Position numbers and translations under genes: made by a program. 61,956 nucleotides of DNA from Polaromonas sp. (lineage in GTDB: Bacteria; Pseudomonadota; Gammaproteobacteria; Burkholderiales; Burkholderiaceae_C). The notes under the pieces are model-generated. The model worked only from the letters and a program-made list of their open reading frames with translations. It was not told the DNA's origin and ran no database searches. Of this stretch, positions 17,967-26,782 are shown piece after piece. The stretch lies in contig JAURVI010000048.1 of NCBI GenBank assembly GCA_030655515.1, positions 1 to 61,956 of the forward strand. Reading direction: 5' to 3'. Every line of letters begins with the position of its first letter. Positions within the stretch are counted from its first letter, which is position 1.

Positions 17967-18547
17967 GGCGTGGTCAGCGGGACGATCACCATCACCGAGC
18001 GGTCTTTGTCGGTCTGCTCGATTTCAATCGACTTCAGCTCGGCGCGGCTGCCGCCAATGCGGATGCGCTGGACCACGTCCAGCATTTTGGTTTCGATCGG
18101 TCGCAGCGTCAGCGTCCAGCGTTCTTCGGAGCCTTCCAGGTCCAGGTTGTAGATGCGCCTGAGCGCAACCGTGTCGCCGGCCAGGGTGCCGCGTATGCTT
18201 TCGGTGAAGGCGACCAGTTCCGGGTAGTCCTGCAGGCGCAGCACCATGCGGCGTTTGCCGTGCTCGACGGTCAAGGTGCCGCTTTCAATCAGCAGCGATT
18301 CGGGCCTGGGTTTGAAGGTGCGTTTTTCCAGCCGGTCCGGCGCCCTGTAAAGCAACTCGCCGGACGACTCCACCGGTTTGTCGAGCAGGGCAATGTATTT
18401 TGTTTCGACAAAGCTGGCGCGGCCCGATTTGTTCTGGGCCAGCGCCTGCATCAGTTGCGCCAAATCCCAGGCGGCGTGCGCCGGCGCATAGCACAGGCCC
18501 AGCAGCAGGCCGACTCCTGCCAGCCAGGTTTTCAGGGGTCGGGTCAT
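17963..18547 (-). CDS. LolA-like outer membrane lipoprotein carrier family protein
   Basis: A periplasmic protein of 194 aa with a signal peptide (MTRPLKTWLAGVGLLLG..., cut near AHA-AWDL). The body SGRASFVETKYIALLDKP, SSGELLYRAPDRLEKRT and LLIESGTLTV follows the LolA pattern of strands that form an open hydrophobic barrel. In aryl-polyene clusters a LolA-like protein accompanies the MMPL exporter and probably carries the hydrophobic product to the outer membrane. An alternative start at 18568 overlaps the upstream stop codon; I prefer 18547 because its signal peptide is canonical. The stop overlaps the exporter start. Confidence 0.85.
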   Translation of the reverse strand: MTRPLKTWLAGVGLLLGLCYAPAHAAWDLAQLMQALAQNKSGRASFVETKYIALLDKPVESSGELLYRAPDRLEKRTFKPRPESLLIESGTLTVEHGKRRMVLRLQDYPELVAFTESIRGTLAGDTVALRRIYNLDLEGSEERWTLTLRPIETKMLDVVQRIRIGGSRAELKSIEIEQTDKDRSVMVIVPLTTP

Positions 18548-18560
18548 CGGTGGGTGCGCG

Positions 18561-19532
18561 TCAATCATGGGGCGGGCCCGGGGTGGCGGCAGGCAAGGGC
18601 TTGCTCGCCTGCCAGAAGTCGAAGAAGTTGAACCAGTTGTAGGGCGCCGCGCGGCAATGCCGCTCCAGCAGCTGTGCGTAACGCGCCATCGCGGCTTGTA
18701 CCGCGGCGTCACGTCCTCCCGCGGCGATGCTGGAAAAATCGGCCAGTGTTTCAAAATGAACATCGTAGCGGTTGTTGCCGCCATAAGCCCCGACCATGAA
18801 CAGGACCGGGCGCCGCAAAATGGCCGCCATCCGAAACGGACCCACGGGAAACTCGGCAGACTCACCCAGAAACGGCACCGCACGGGTGGCGTCATTGTTC
18901 AGGCAGCGGTCGGCCAGCATGCCAACGACGCTGCCGGCGGTCAGCAGTTCATTGACCCTGAGCATCGAATCGACATGGCCCAGCGAAACGATGTCCTGCC
19001 GGGCCGCGGGGTTGATGGCGCTCAGGGCCGCGTTGAGCTTGCGCGCGTTGTCCTCGTACATCACCATGGTGACGCGCAGGCCGGGTTGCCGGCGACCGAC
19101 AGCGCGCAGCACCTCAAAGCTGCCGACATGTGCGCCCATCAAAAAGACACCTTGGTGCGCAGCCGTCAATTCCGCGACCAGATGCTCCTGGTGAATCCGG
19201 ATGTCGAACAGATTGAAGCGGTCATTGATCAGGTAAACCCGGTCATGAATGCTGGAGGCAAAGCTCAAAAAATGCCGGAACACGAGGTGCCAGCCGACCC
19301 GGGCAGTGCCGGGCGCATTGCGTACGCGGCGCAGGTAATCCCTGGAGGCGCGGCGCGCCGCTGCGTTGGCCACAAGAAAATAGGCGGCGATGCCGTAGAG
19401 CACACAGCGGCCCGCACGGCGACCCAGACGCAGTGAAATCCAGGTCATCACACGCAGCATCAGCATGTTGCTGCGCTCCGGGCGTTGCCGCCAGGCGGTC
19501 TGGGCAGGGGCCGCGCCGGGTGCCGGACTCAC
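18561..19532 (-). CDS. LpxL/HtrB-like lysophospholipid acyltransferase family protein
   Basis: A 323-aa inner-membrane acyltransferase with the lipid A late-acyltransferase layout: an N-terminal hydrophobic segment (residues about 38-58), GVFLMGAHVGSFE containing the H...E catalytic pair near 125, and MLADRCLNNDATRAVPFLG near 205. It starts with GTG overlapping the stop of the ligase gene (GTGA). The second acyltransferase of the cluster besides the PlsC-like protein, it probably adds the polyene or a fatty acyl chain to the anchor. It could also modify lipid A, but the operon position argues for the pigment pathway. Confidence 0.87.
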   Translation of the reverse strand: MSPAPGAAPAQTAWRQRPERSNMLMLRVMTWISLRLGRRAGRCVLYGIAAYFLVANAAARRASRDYLRRVRNAPGTARVGWHLVFRHFLSFASSIHDRVYLINDRFNLFDIRIHQEHLVAELTAAHQGVFLMGAHVGSFEVLRAVGRRQPGLRVTMVMYEDNARKLNAALSAINPAARQDIVSLGHVDSMLRVNELLTAGSVVGMLADRCLNNDATRAVPFLGESAEFPVGPFRMAAILRRPVLFMVGAYGGNNRYDVHFETLADFSSIAAGGRDAAVQAAMARYAQLLERHCRAAPYNWFNFFDFWQASKPLPAATPGPPHD

Positions 19533-21214
19533 GGCGCGCTCCCGAAGGCAAGAAGGCCGGTTGCCACCTGGCGCCCGCTGCCAACGATCTCGAAGCGGGT
19601 CTGGCCCTTGTCGGTGCGGGTGCAGGAAATCGTCAGCGTTTCTCCGGGTTGCACCGGGCTGAGGAATTTGGCCGAGGCAATGTGGCAGCTTGCCGTTGGC
19701 CCGAATGCGTGTCGTTCGTGCGTCTGGGCCACCGCGTGCAGGGCCGCATCGAGCAGCAGCACGCCCGGCAGAATCGGCCGGCCCGGGAAGTGCCCGGCAA
19801 AAGCCGGGTGATCGGCGGCAAAGGTCAGGGTGCTTTCACCTCGCATGGGGGTTGCCCCCTGTTCTGGAGACGTTTGATGCAGCCGGGCCAGCGCCTGCAG
19901 CGTTTGACGCGGCAGCTTTCCGGTGCTGTTGCGCGGCAGGGCGTCGAGCAGCACCAGGGGGCGCGGCAGGAAGGTGGCGTCAATCCGCTCTTTCAGCGCC
20001 GCTTGCAGTGCGGCGGCCGTCATGCCGGGCGCTACCGCAAAAGCCATCAGGCGCACCACCGTGTCGTGGCGGCTGTCGTCGGGCATGAAAAACGCGCCGT
20101 CCAGTACGCCCGGGATGCCGCCCAGTTGGTGATTGAGGTAAGCCAGCGAGTTGCGTTTGCCGGCGATGTTGATCAGGTCGCCCAGGCGCCCGTGCAGCAA
20201 AAAACGCCGGTTGTCGATGGTCTCCAGCACATCGTTCAACGGCATCACCTGCTCGACATGGCCGCCGCAGGCCCACATCCGGTTGTCGTGGGGTGTCAGG
20301 GTGACCAGGGGAAAGAGTTCCCATTCATCGGTATGGGCGCTGCGCCGCGAGGCGATCTGGCCGGTCTCGGTGGAGCCGTAGATTTCGAACAATGGGGCGG
20401 CAAAGCGGGCCTCGCAGCTTTGCGCCAGTTGCGGCGGCATGGGCGCGGTGGCCGATACCACCCGGTCCAGTTCTGGCAAATCGACGCCGGATGACAGCAA
20501 CACCCGCAAATGCACCGGTGTGGTGACCAGCAGTCGCGGGCGGGTGGCGGCCTGGATGGCGCTGACGATATCGGCGGGATAAAACGGCTGCCCGGCGTGC
20601 ATCACCGAGCCGCTTTGCAGGGCCAGCAGCACGGTCGATTCAAAGCCGAACATATGCTGTGGCGGCACTGTGCCGACGATGCTGGAGGGTTGGCCTTCAC
20701 TCAGGCCCAGCCGCAGCGCTTCGGCGCGCGCGCCTTGCACCAGAGCGCCCCAGGTTTTGCGGTGCGGCAGCGGCAGGCCGGTCGAGCCCGAGGTGAACAC
20801 ATCGGCCACCGGCTGGTTGCCGGGAAGGAGGGGAATGTCGCAGGGCGCTTCAGAATCCACCGCTGCCGGGCCTTGTGCAAACGCATCCTGGTAAGCAAAG
20901 CCGGGCAAGTCCATCGTGTGCGCTGTGTCGGACAGGCAAAACACATCGGGTGTCAGGACCCGCAACTGGCGCACCATTTCCGGCGTGTGGGTAGGCGGCA
21001 GCAGGCTGATTTTTTGTGTCAGCAGCGCGGCGCCCAGGCCGACCGTGAAGTGGTAGCGGTCGCTGCAGGCGTTGAGCATGTGTTTGCCCGCCGGCAATGC
21101 TGCGGCCAGATGCCGCACATCGGCGAGAAATTGACGCACCGTGATGCTTTTTCCGTGACGCCAGGCCAGGAGGTCGTCACCACTGGCGTGGGCGGTCAGC
21201 GCGAAGGTGGTCAT
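19529..21214 (-). CDS. Fusion of acyl/aryl-AMP ligase and hotdog dehydratase (ApeH-ApeI type)
   Basis: A 561-aa fusion. Residues about 1-440 form an adenylate-forming domain: FTSGSTGLPLPHRKTW is the phosphate-binding loop, PPQHMFGFE and EIYGSTETGQIASRR the core motifs, and LPRNSTGKLPR holds the catalytic lysine. This part activates the aromatic starter acid and loads it on a carrier. Residues about 450-561 form a FabZ-like hotdog domain with HPAFAGHFPGRPILPGVLLLD, including the catalytic HFPGxP motif. The start is the ATG at 21214; the frame upstream is non-coding in character. The two activities are usually separate proteins in characterised clusters. Confidence 0.9.
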   Translation of the reverse strand: MTTFALTAHASGDDLLAWRHGKSITVRQFLADVRHLAAALPAGKHMLNACSDRYHFTVGLGAALLTQKISLLPPTHTPEMVRQLRVLTPDVFCLSDTAHTMDLPGFAYQDAFAQGPAAVDSEAPCDIPLLPGNQPVADVFTSGSTGLPLPHRKTWGALVQGARAEALRLGLSEGQPSSIVGTVPPQHMFGFESTVLLALQSGSVMHAGQPFYPADIVSAIQAATRPRLLVTTPVHLRVLLSSGVDLPELDRVVSATAPMPPQLAQSCEARFAAPLFEIYGSTETGQIASRRSAHTDEWELFPLVTLTPHDNRMWACGGHVEQVMPLNDVLETIDNRRFLLHGRLGDLINIAGKRNSLAYLNHQLGGIPGVLDGAFFMPDDSRHDTVVRLMAFAVAPGMTAAALQAALKERIDATFLPRPLVLLDALPRNSTGKLPRQTLQALARLHQTSPEQGATPMRGESTLTFAADHPAFAGHFPGRPILPGVLLLDAALHAVAQTHERHAFGPTASCHIASAKFLSPVQPGETLTISCTRTDKGQTRFEIVGSGRQVATGLLAFGSAP

Positions 21215-21231
21215 GGACAAACGCGGCCTTC

Positions 21232-21903
21232 TCAGGCGGCAGGTGGTTGCATGCCCGCGCCAGCCTGCCGGTAGGCGCGAATCGCTTCCAGCGGGCCGGC
21301 CCGGTCGGACGGCGCGAGCAGGCACAGGCGCGCCACATACTCTGCTGCAAACATCAGGATCAGCAGCGGCAGGTTCAGCAGGTTGGCAAAGGCCGACCAG
21401 ACGGCGACCGGGGCCAGCCAGAACAGCAGCAGCGACAGTGCGCTCATGGCGCCGAAATACAAGGTCCAGGCCCAGGTGACTTGCCGGGTGTAGCGTCGCA
21501 GCGCGGGTGACAGGCTGCCATGCACGATAGCGGCAAAACGCGACACCATGGGCATCTGGCCGGGGCGCAGTGTGCGGCCGAAAGCCAAGCCGAGCAGCGC
21601 CTGTATGCCGGCGTGCTGCAACAGGAAAACCCAGTTGTAATGTTGCACCAGCCAAGCGCTGAGGCCATACAGGACGGCACAGCCCGACAGGCACAACAGC
21701 AGCATCCAGGGCCGGTGGGGCGAGCGCCAGGCCAGCACCCCGGCCAGTGCAATCAGGGGCACGATGGCCACCGCCGCGTCAAACAGGTCGGGGCTGGGGT
21801 TGGCCGCCGCCAGATGTGCAAGGACCGAGTAGGCCAGACAGAAGGCGGCAACGGCGGCCCAGCGAGCGCTGCGCAGCAGTGTTGCCGTCGAGCCGGATTT
21901 CAC
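21232..21903 (-). CDS. Aryl-polyene cluster membrane protein (COG4648-like)
   Basis: A 223-aa membrane protein with five or six hydrophobic helices (near residues 15-32, 42-58, 66-85, 90-105, 140-160 and 165-185) and little soluble sequence. Similar small membrane proteins regularly occur beside the ligase and carrier protein in aryl-polyene clusters. Their biochemical role is unknown. Its start overlaps the stop of the carrier-protein gene by 4 bases and it ends 17 bases before the ligase start. The family call rests on context and topology. Confidence 0.75.
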   Translation of the reverse strand: MKSGSTATLLRSARWAAVAAFCLAYSVLAHLAAANPSPDLFDAAVAIVPLIALAGVLAWRSPHRPWMLLLCLSGCAVLYGLSAWLVQHYNWVFLLQHAGIQALLGLAFGRTLRPGQMPMVSRFAAIVHGSLSPALRRYTRQVTWAWTLYFGAMSALSLLLFWLAPVAVWSAFANLLNLPLLILMFAAEYVARLCLLAPSDRAGPLEAIRAYRQAGAGMQPPAA

Positions 21904-22199
21904 TGTGTTCTTTGCAGCGCGATGTGCTCGCTCAGGCTGCGCAGCGAATGAAAGATGGCGTGGTTGTCCTCGTGACCCGCACGCAGTTGCAGGCCGTAGC
22001 GTTTGGACACCACCAGTGCGATCTCCAGGATGTCGATCGAATCGAGGCCCAGACCGTCGCCATACAGCGGATCGTCGGGCTCGATGTCGGCGGCGGCTGT
22101 TTCCAGGTTCAGCGCAGAGGCCACCAGTTCGGCGACTTCTCGCAGCAGTGCAGCATCGGCTGCAGACGCGGCAGCAGGGTGTGAAGAAGATTCAGACAT
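21900..22199 (-). CDS. Acyl carrier protein of the aryl-polyene cluster
   Basis: A 99-aa four-helix carrier protein. The phosphopantetheine site is Ser54 in GLGLDSIDILE, preceded by the usual DDPLYGDG loop. It carries the aromatic starter and the growing chain. The start at 22199 is the one closest to the conserved fold; an ATG at 22214 (MSLST) is equally possible, and neither has a strong ribosome-binding site. It is the first gene of the reverse operon. Characterised clusters use two carrier proteins; I find only this one here. Confidence 0.9.
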   Translation of the reverse strand: MSESSSHPAAASAADAALLREVAELVASALNLETAAADIEPDDPLYGDGLGLDSIDILEIALVVSKRYGLQLRAGHEDNHAIFHSLRSLSEHIALQRTQ

Positions 22200-22440
22200 C
22201 GTGGACAGGGACATTGGGTTGCAGGATTTCCGGGTGCTGCGCCATGGCTGACCGCACCCGTGTTTCGGTGATGACATGATGGTAACTGACATTATTGGCA
22301 ACCGGCAGCGCCGTTGTAAGCCTGCAGGCCGGTGGCGTGTGAGCCGCAAACGACACATGATGTAATGAGGGCGTGTCTGGTGCATTTCTGCCCGTTGGCG
22401 GAGACGGCCTCACCGGGTCAACAAGACCTGATAGTGAAGA
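22200..22440. other. Intergenic region upstream of the pigment operon
   Basis: Some 240 bases separate the carrier protein gene from the 3' end of suhB. The promoter of the roughly 11.5-kb reverse operon should be here. I could not identify boxes, a terminator or an operator with confidence. Confidence 0.4.
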
Positions 22441-23388
22441 TCAAAGGGGTTCGCCGTCGCCGCGCTGCTGGTTGGCCTTGACGGTTCGCGACACCGACAG
22501 GGTTTGGGTCGGTGCGGCAGCGTTGGCTGTCTGCGCGGCGTCTGGCGTGGCCTGTCGCACCGCGGCCTTGTCGCCGGCACTGGCGAACTTGCTGTATTTG
22601 CCCAGCGCCGCGACCATCTGGCCATAAATTTTCGGGTTGGCAGCCATGCATTCACCTTGGCTCATGAAATCGGCTTCGCCGGAGAAGTTGCCGATCAGGC
22701 CCCCCGCTTCGGTCACCAGCAGTGAACCGGCGGCCACGTCCCAGGGCTGCAGGCCGCTTTCAAAAAATCCGTCGCTGAAACCCGTGGCCACATAGGCCAG
22801 GTCCAGCGCCGCCGCGCCGGGGCGGCGCACGCCGGCGCACTGGCTCATGACTTCGCCGAGCATGTTCAGATAGGTTTTGAGCTTGTCGCCGGGCCGGTAG
22901 GGGAAACCGGTGGAAATCAGGCATTCCTGCAGGCGGGTGCGCTTGGCCACACGGATGCGGCGGTCGTTGACATAGGCCCCGCGGCCCTTGGTGGCGCAAA
23001 ACAGGTCGTTGCGCGTGGGGTCGTAGACCACCGCCTGCTCGATCTTGCCCTTGACGCTGAGGGCAATGCTGACGCAGTACACCGGAAAACCGTGAATGAA
23101 GTTGGTGGTGCCGTCCAGCGGGTCGATGATCCACACGAATTCGGAATCCTTGGCGCCGTGTTCGCTGCCCGATTCCTCGGCCATGATCCCGTGGCCGGGG
23201 TAGGCGGTGAGCAGGGTTTCGATGATGGCTGCTTCGGCCGCATGGTCGATCTCGGTCACGAAGTCGTTGGTCTGCTTGGCCGACACACGGACCGACTCCA
23301 CGTCAAGCGCAGCACGGTTGATGATGGCGCCGGCGGCGCGCGCAGCCTTGATGGCCACATTGAGCATGGGGTGGAGATTGCTGGACAT
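22441..23388 (-). CDS. suhB: Inositol monophosphatase family protein SuhB
   Basis: Mg-dependent inositol-1-phosphatase that in enterobacteria also joins the ribosomal RNA antitermination complex. Metal-site motifs: MAEESG near residue 70 and [15 protein letters not shown] near 88, plus the late motif [16 protein letters not shown] near 218. At 315 aa it exceeds the E. coli protein (267 aa) by a low-complexity Ala/Thr-rich C-terminal tail. It is divergent from trmJ, with 101 bases between the two start codons, the same arrangement as in many Burkholderiales. Identity is secure; the ribosomal role is by analogy. Confidence 0.93.
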   Translation of the reverse strand: MSSNLHPMLNVAIKAARAAGAIINRAALDVESVRVSAKQTNDFVTEIDHAAEAAIIETLLTAYPGHGIMAEESGSEHGAKDSEFVWIIDPLDGTTNFIHGFPVYCVSIALSVKGKIEQAVVYDPTRNDLFCATKGRGAYVNDRRIRVAKRTRLQECLISTGFPYRPGDKLKTYLNMLGEVMSQCAGVRRPGAAALDLAYVATGFSDGFFESGLQPWDVAAGSLLVTEAGGLIGNFSGEADFMSQGECMAANPKIYGQMVAALGKYSKFASAGDKAAVRQATPDAAQTANAAAPTQTLSVSRTVKANQQRGDGEPL

Positions 23389-23489
23389 ATAGGACTAAGA
23401 AAGAGCGGCAGGGCTGCGGCCCGGTAACCGGAGGGCAGGCGACAATAACGCCATTTTACCGGCTCCGCCCAGCCATGCAGCTTTTATCC

Positions 23490-24293
23490 ATGAAAACACG
23501 CTTTGTCCTGATCAACACCAGCCATGCCGGCAACGTGGGCGCCACCGCGCGCGCCATGAAGGTCATGGGTTTTGGCGACCTGGTGCTGGTGGCGCCGCGC
23601 TGGGCCAATGTGCTCAGGCGCGAGGAAACCATACAGCGCGCCAGCGGGGCGCTCGACGTGCTTCAACACGCCCGTATCGTCGCCACGCTGGACGAGGCGC
23701 TGGACGGCATGACCCACCTGTGCGCCACCGCGATGACGCCGCGCGACTTCGGCCCGCCGACGCGGGCACCGCGTGAGCACTTCGCCGCGCTCCTGGGTGG
23801 TCCCGGCTCACCTTCCGGACAGTATGCCGATGTGGCATCGAAACCCGGGGGCGTGGCTTTTTTGTTCGGTTCCGAGCGCTTCGGCATGCAAAACGAGGAC
23901 GTTTACCGTTGCCATGTGGCGCTGAGCATTCCGACCGATCCGACCTTCGGCTCGCTCAATCTCGCGGCGGCGGTGCAACTGATCGCCTATGACTGGCGCC
24001 AGGCGCTCGGTGGTTTTGCGGTCGAATCGGCGACGGCGGCGCCCCGGCTGGCCGATGCGGTCGAGGTGGCGGGCATGCTCCGGCACTGGGAGCAGGCGCT
24101 GGCCGATATTGGCTTTCTGGACCCGGCTTCCCCCAAGAAACTGATGCCGCGCCTGAACCAGCTGTTCAACCGGGCGCAGCTGAGCCCCGAGGAGATTCAT
24201 ATCCTGCGCGGCGTGGCCAAGGCCATGTCGCAAAAAGCCCCGCTTGCCGGGGGCGAAACAGGCGCGCCAGCACAGACCCCGGTCAAGCCATAA
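23490..24293 (+). CDS. trmJ: tRNA (cytidine/uridine-2'-O-)-methyltransferase TrmJ
   Basis: SPOUT-class methyltransferase that 2'-O-methylates position 32 of certain tRNAs. The N-terminal FVLINTSHAGNVGATARAMK is the conserved motif 1 of TrmJ, and LFGSERFGMQNEDV and LNLAAAVQLIAYDW are motifs 2 and 3 that build the SAM knot. The C-terminus after residue 170 is the helical extension typical of TrmJ. I use the second ATG because MKTRFV matches the family start; the first ATG, five codons upstream, is possible. cysE follows 9 bases downstream, suggesting co-transcription. Confidence 0.92.
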   Translation: MKTRFVLINTSHAGNVGATARAMKVMGFGDLVLVAPRWANVLRREETIQRASGALDVLQHARIVATLDEALDGMTHLCATAMTPRDFGPPTRAPREHFAALLGGPGSPSGQYADVASKPGGVAFLFGSERFGMQNEDVYRCHVALSIPTDPTFGSLNLAAAVQLIAYDWRQALGGFAVESATAAPRLADAVEVAGMLRHWEQALADIGFLDPASPKKLMPRLNQLFNRAQLSPEEIHILRGVAKAMSQKAPLAGGETGAPAQTPVKP

Positions 24294-24302
24294 ACTCGCA
24301 GC

Positions 24303-25079
24303 ATGTTCTCCAGACTCCGCTCCGACATCCAGTGCATTCTCGAACGCGATCCCGCCGCCCGCTCGGGCTGGGAGGTGCTGACCTGCTATCCCGGCCTGCA
24401 CGCGATCATGCTGCACCGGCTGGCGCACTGGTGCTGGACCCATGAGCTCAAATGGCTGGGGCGCTTCATCTCGCACATCGCGCGCTGGATGACCGGCATT
24501 GAAATTCACCCCGGCGCCCTCATCGGCGAGCGCGTGTTTTTTGACCATGCGATGGGTGTGGTGGTCGGCGAAACCGCCGAAATCGGCGACGGCTGCACGA
24601 TTTACCAGGGTGTGACCCTGGGCGGCACCTCGCTCTACAAGGGTGAGAAGCGGCACCCGACCTTGGGAAAAAACGTGGTCGTGAGTGCCGGCGCCAAGGT
24701 GCTGGGCGGCTTTCTGGTCGGCGACGGCGCCAAGATCGGCAGCAATGCCGTGGTGATCAAGCCGGTGCCCGCAGGCGCCACCGCGGTGGGCATTCCGGCG
24801 CGCATCATTCCGTCCAAAACCGGCGAAAGCGCCGATGTCACCACCGCGCAGGACAAGTTTTCGGCCTACGGCATCACGCTGGAGGACGACCCGGTGTCGC
24901 AGGCCATGAAAGGCCTGATCGACAACGCCTCGTCGCAGGAGCACCAGATTGCGCTGCTCTGGCAGGCGATCGAGAAGCTGTCGGAAAGCGGCAGGGTCCG
25001 CAAGGACTGCGTGCCTGACGACGCGGCGCTGCAGGAGACGTTTGAGGCTGACAAGCTGAACCGGTTGATGGGGAAGTAG
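24303..25079 (+). CDS. cysE: Serine O-acetyltransferase CysE
   Basis: Acetylates L-serine with acetyl-CoA in the first step of cysteine synthesis. An N-terminal helical domain is followed by left-handed beta-helix hexapeptide repeats ([20 protein letters not shown], then [33 protein letters not shown]) with the catalytic Asp-His pair in FFDHAMG. At 258 aa it belongs to the shorter, epsilon-like CysE group with a C-terminal extension. It probably shares a transcript with trmJ. The extended tail (about 60 residues past the helix) is unremarkable. Confidence 0.93.
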   Translation: MFSRLRSDIQCILERDPAARSGWEVLTCYPGLHAIMLHRLAHWCWTHELKWLGRFISHIARWMTGIEIHPGALIGERVFFDHAMGVVVGETAEIGDGCTIYQGVTLGGTSLYKGEKRHPTLGKNVVVSAGAKVLGGFLVGDGAKIGSNAVVIKPVPAGATAVGIPARIIPSKTGESADVTTAQDKFSAYGITLEDDPVSQAMKGLIDNASSQEHQIALLWQAIEKLSESGRVRKDCVPDDAALQETFEADKLNRLMGK

Positions 25080-25588
25080 GGTTCTGCCGTTCGGGCTGAG
25101 CCTGGCCTGTCCTGAGCCTGCGGAAGGGTCGAAGCCGTCTCCCTCATGCGCTGGAGGTCTGCCAGCAAGCCGGGGGTTGCCCGGCGGCAAGTAACTTTCT
25201 TTTGCTTCGCCAAAAGAAAGTCACCAAAGAAAAGGCGACCCGATGGTCTGGGTCCCCTGCGCTGCGCTTCGGGGCAACCTCCGGTGCTCGGCAAAAGCGG
25301 GGTCTGGCTAAACTCGCCTGCGGCTCAAACAACGCCAGCCCTGATCCGCTTTTGCCTGCGCTCCTCGGCCCAGCCCGACGGGTGGGGGAAGAATGCGGGT
25401 TCGGGTGCGGGGAGACGATGACGCGCTTTGCGCGTCATGGCGGACTCAAGCGGCCGTGATGTTTGCGCGCGGGTGCAGCACACGCGGCCAAATGAAGTCC
25501 CCCTCCATCGCCCAGCGGGGAGAGGGAGGGAGTGGGGAGTCCAGCCTACTGCCAGTGGCCCTCCCCAAGCGCAGCGTGACGCCAGGGT
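25080..25588. repeat. Intergenic dispersed-repeat region
   Basis: No gene is believable in this 509-base stretch, although short frames exist on both strands. At 25088-25136 there is a diverged copy of the palindromic repeat with the core GAGCCTG..CGAAG that recurs at 40145-40273. At 25194-25221 an 11-bp perfect hairpin (ACTTTCTTTTG / CAAAAGAAAGT, loop of 6) is embedded in sequence that I recognise as a recurring intergenic block of Comamonadaceae genomes. A purine-rich GGGGAGAGGGAGGG segment follows near 25520. Confidence 0.6.
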
Positions 25589-26173
25589 TTATTGCTTCGG
25601 TCTGATCGCCGATTTGGGCCGAAAGGCTTTGCACACCGCCTCGTCGGTTTCCAGGTAAGGCCCGCCAATCAGGTCGATGCAATACGGCACGGCGGCAAAA
25701 ATGCCGGCGACTGCCTGCGTTCCGTCGGCGTTTTTCAGGCCTTCGAGGGTCTCTGCTATGGACTTGGGCTGGCCGGGCAGGTTCAGGATCAGGCTTTGAT
25801 CGCGAATCACCGCGCACTGGCGCGACAGGATGGCGGTGGGCACGAATTCCAGGCTGATTCTCCGCATCTGCTCGCCAAAACCCGGCATTTCCTTGTGCGC
25901 CACGGCCAGCGTGGCTTCCGGTGTCACGTCGCGCAGGGCCGGGCCGGTGCCGCCGGTGGTCAGCACCAGCGCGCAGCCGGCATTGACGAGTTCGATCAGC
26001 GTGGCGCTGATGCGCGCCTGCTCATCGGGAATCAGGCGCTCTTCGAAGGTGATCGGGTTGCGCAGCGCGCGCGTCAGCCATTCCTTCAGCGCGGGCAGGC
26101 CCTTGTCTTCGTAGACGCCGCTGAAAGCGCGGTCGCTGACCGAGACGATGCCGATCTTCACTGCATCGTGCAT
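25589..26173 (-). CDS. mog: Molybdopterin adenylyltransferase
   Basis: Adenylates molybdopterin before molybdenum insertion during cofactor synthesis. The 194-aa protein shows the MoaB/Mog motifs VSVSDRAFSG near residue 10, LTTGGTGPALRDVTPEA near 72 and the LNLPGQPKS loop near 137. The cofactor is needed by the nitrate reductase NasA encoded at 40-43 kb, though the two loci are not linked by operon. It ends a reverse pair with darP, 5 bases apart. The Mog assignment (rather than MoaB) rests on length and the C-terminal region. Confidence 0.88.
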   Translation of the reverse strand: MHDAVKIGIVSVSDRAFSGVYEDKGLPALKEWLTRALRNPITFEERLIPDEQARISATLIELVNAGCALVLTTGGTGPALRDVTPEATLAVAHKEMPGFGEQMRRISLEFVPTAILSRQCAVIRDQSLILNLPGQPKSIAETLEGLKNADGTQAVAGIFAAVPYCIDLIGGPYLETDEAVCKAFRPKSAIRPKQ

Positions 26174-26178
26174 GGTAT

Positions 26179-26757
26179 TTACTCGTCCTCCTGGTTCAGT
26201 GTTTGCCGCACGAGCTGGAAGATTTCGCGGTAAGACTTGCCGTGGCGCGGGGCTTCGCCCGGTTTCTCGGGCTTGGCGTCCTTGCGGGCCTGGCGCACCA
26301 GCGCGCGCAGCTGCTGCGCGTCGGTGTCGGGGTGTTCGCTGAGCCAGTCGCCCAGCGCATCGTCCGAGGCGATCAGCTTGTCACGCCACTGTTCGGCCAG
26401 GTGCAGCGCCAGGGTCAGTTGGGCCGAGCCGTTTTTCTGCTCGTCAATCGCCGCACGGATCGGTTCGGTGTCGAGCGGGCGCATCAGCTTGCCGATGAAC
26501 TGCATCTGGCGGCGCTTGCCTTCGAAGTTGGTGATTTTTTTGGCCTGGGCGATAGCGTCCAGCAGTTTTTCGGGCAGATCGAGCTTGGCCATCAAATCGG
26601 TGCGCAAACTCAGCAAGGCTTCGCCCAGCGCCTGTTTTTCGTCGGCTTCGGCTTTGAGCCGGGTCTTGCTGGGCGGGCCGACTTCTTCCGCGGCAATTTC
26701 TTCGGGTTTGACGAAGCGGCCGTGCGACCAATAGCCTTTGATAGTCTTGTTGTTCAT
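26179..26757 (-). CDS. darP: Ribosome biogenesis factor DarP (YjgA, DUF615)
   Basis: A 192-aa basic/acidic helical protein of the DUF615 family, which binds pre-50S particles and aids late large-subunit assembly. Family marks are GYWSHGRFVKPEE at the start, LPEKLLDAIAQAKKI near 80 and RRQMQFIGKLMR near 103. The start at 26757 is the ATG that begins the conserved MNNKTIKG; upstream sequence is hydrophobic and unrelated. It is divergent from pmbA with 25 bases between start codons, as in many proteobacteria. Confidence 0.92.
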   Translation of the reverse strand: MNNKTIKGYWSHGRFVKPEEIAAEEVGPPSKTRLKAEADEKQALGEALLSLRTDLMAKLDLPEKLLDAIAQAKKITNFEGKRRQMQFIGKLMRPLDTEPIRAAIDEQKNGSAQLTLALHLAEQWRDKLIASDDALGDWLSEHPDTDAQQLRALVRQARKDAKPEKPGEAPRHGKSYREIFQLVRQTLNQEDE

Positions 26758-26782
26758 AGCAGTCAGTATCATAGCTACCCAT

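Noticed and set aside
25146..25460. Two overlapping short frames of 85-91 codons after cysE
   Set aside because: They lie in a dispersed repeat, have skewed composition and no ribosome-binding site. Frames of this kind recur with the repeat itself.
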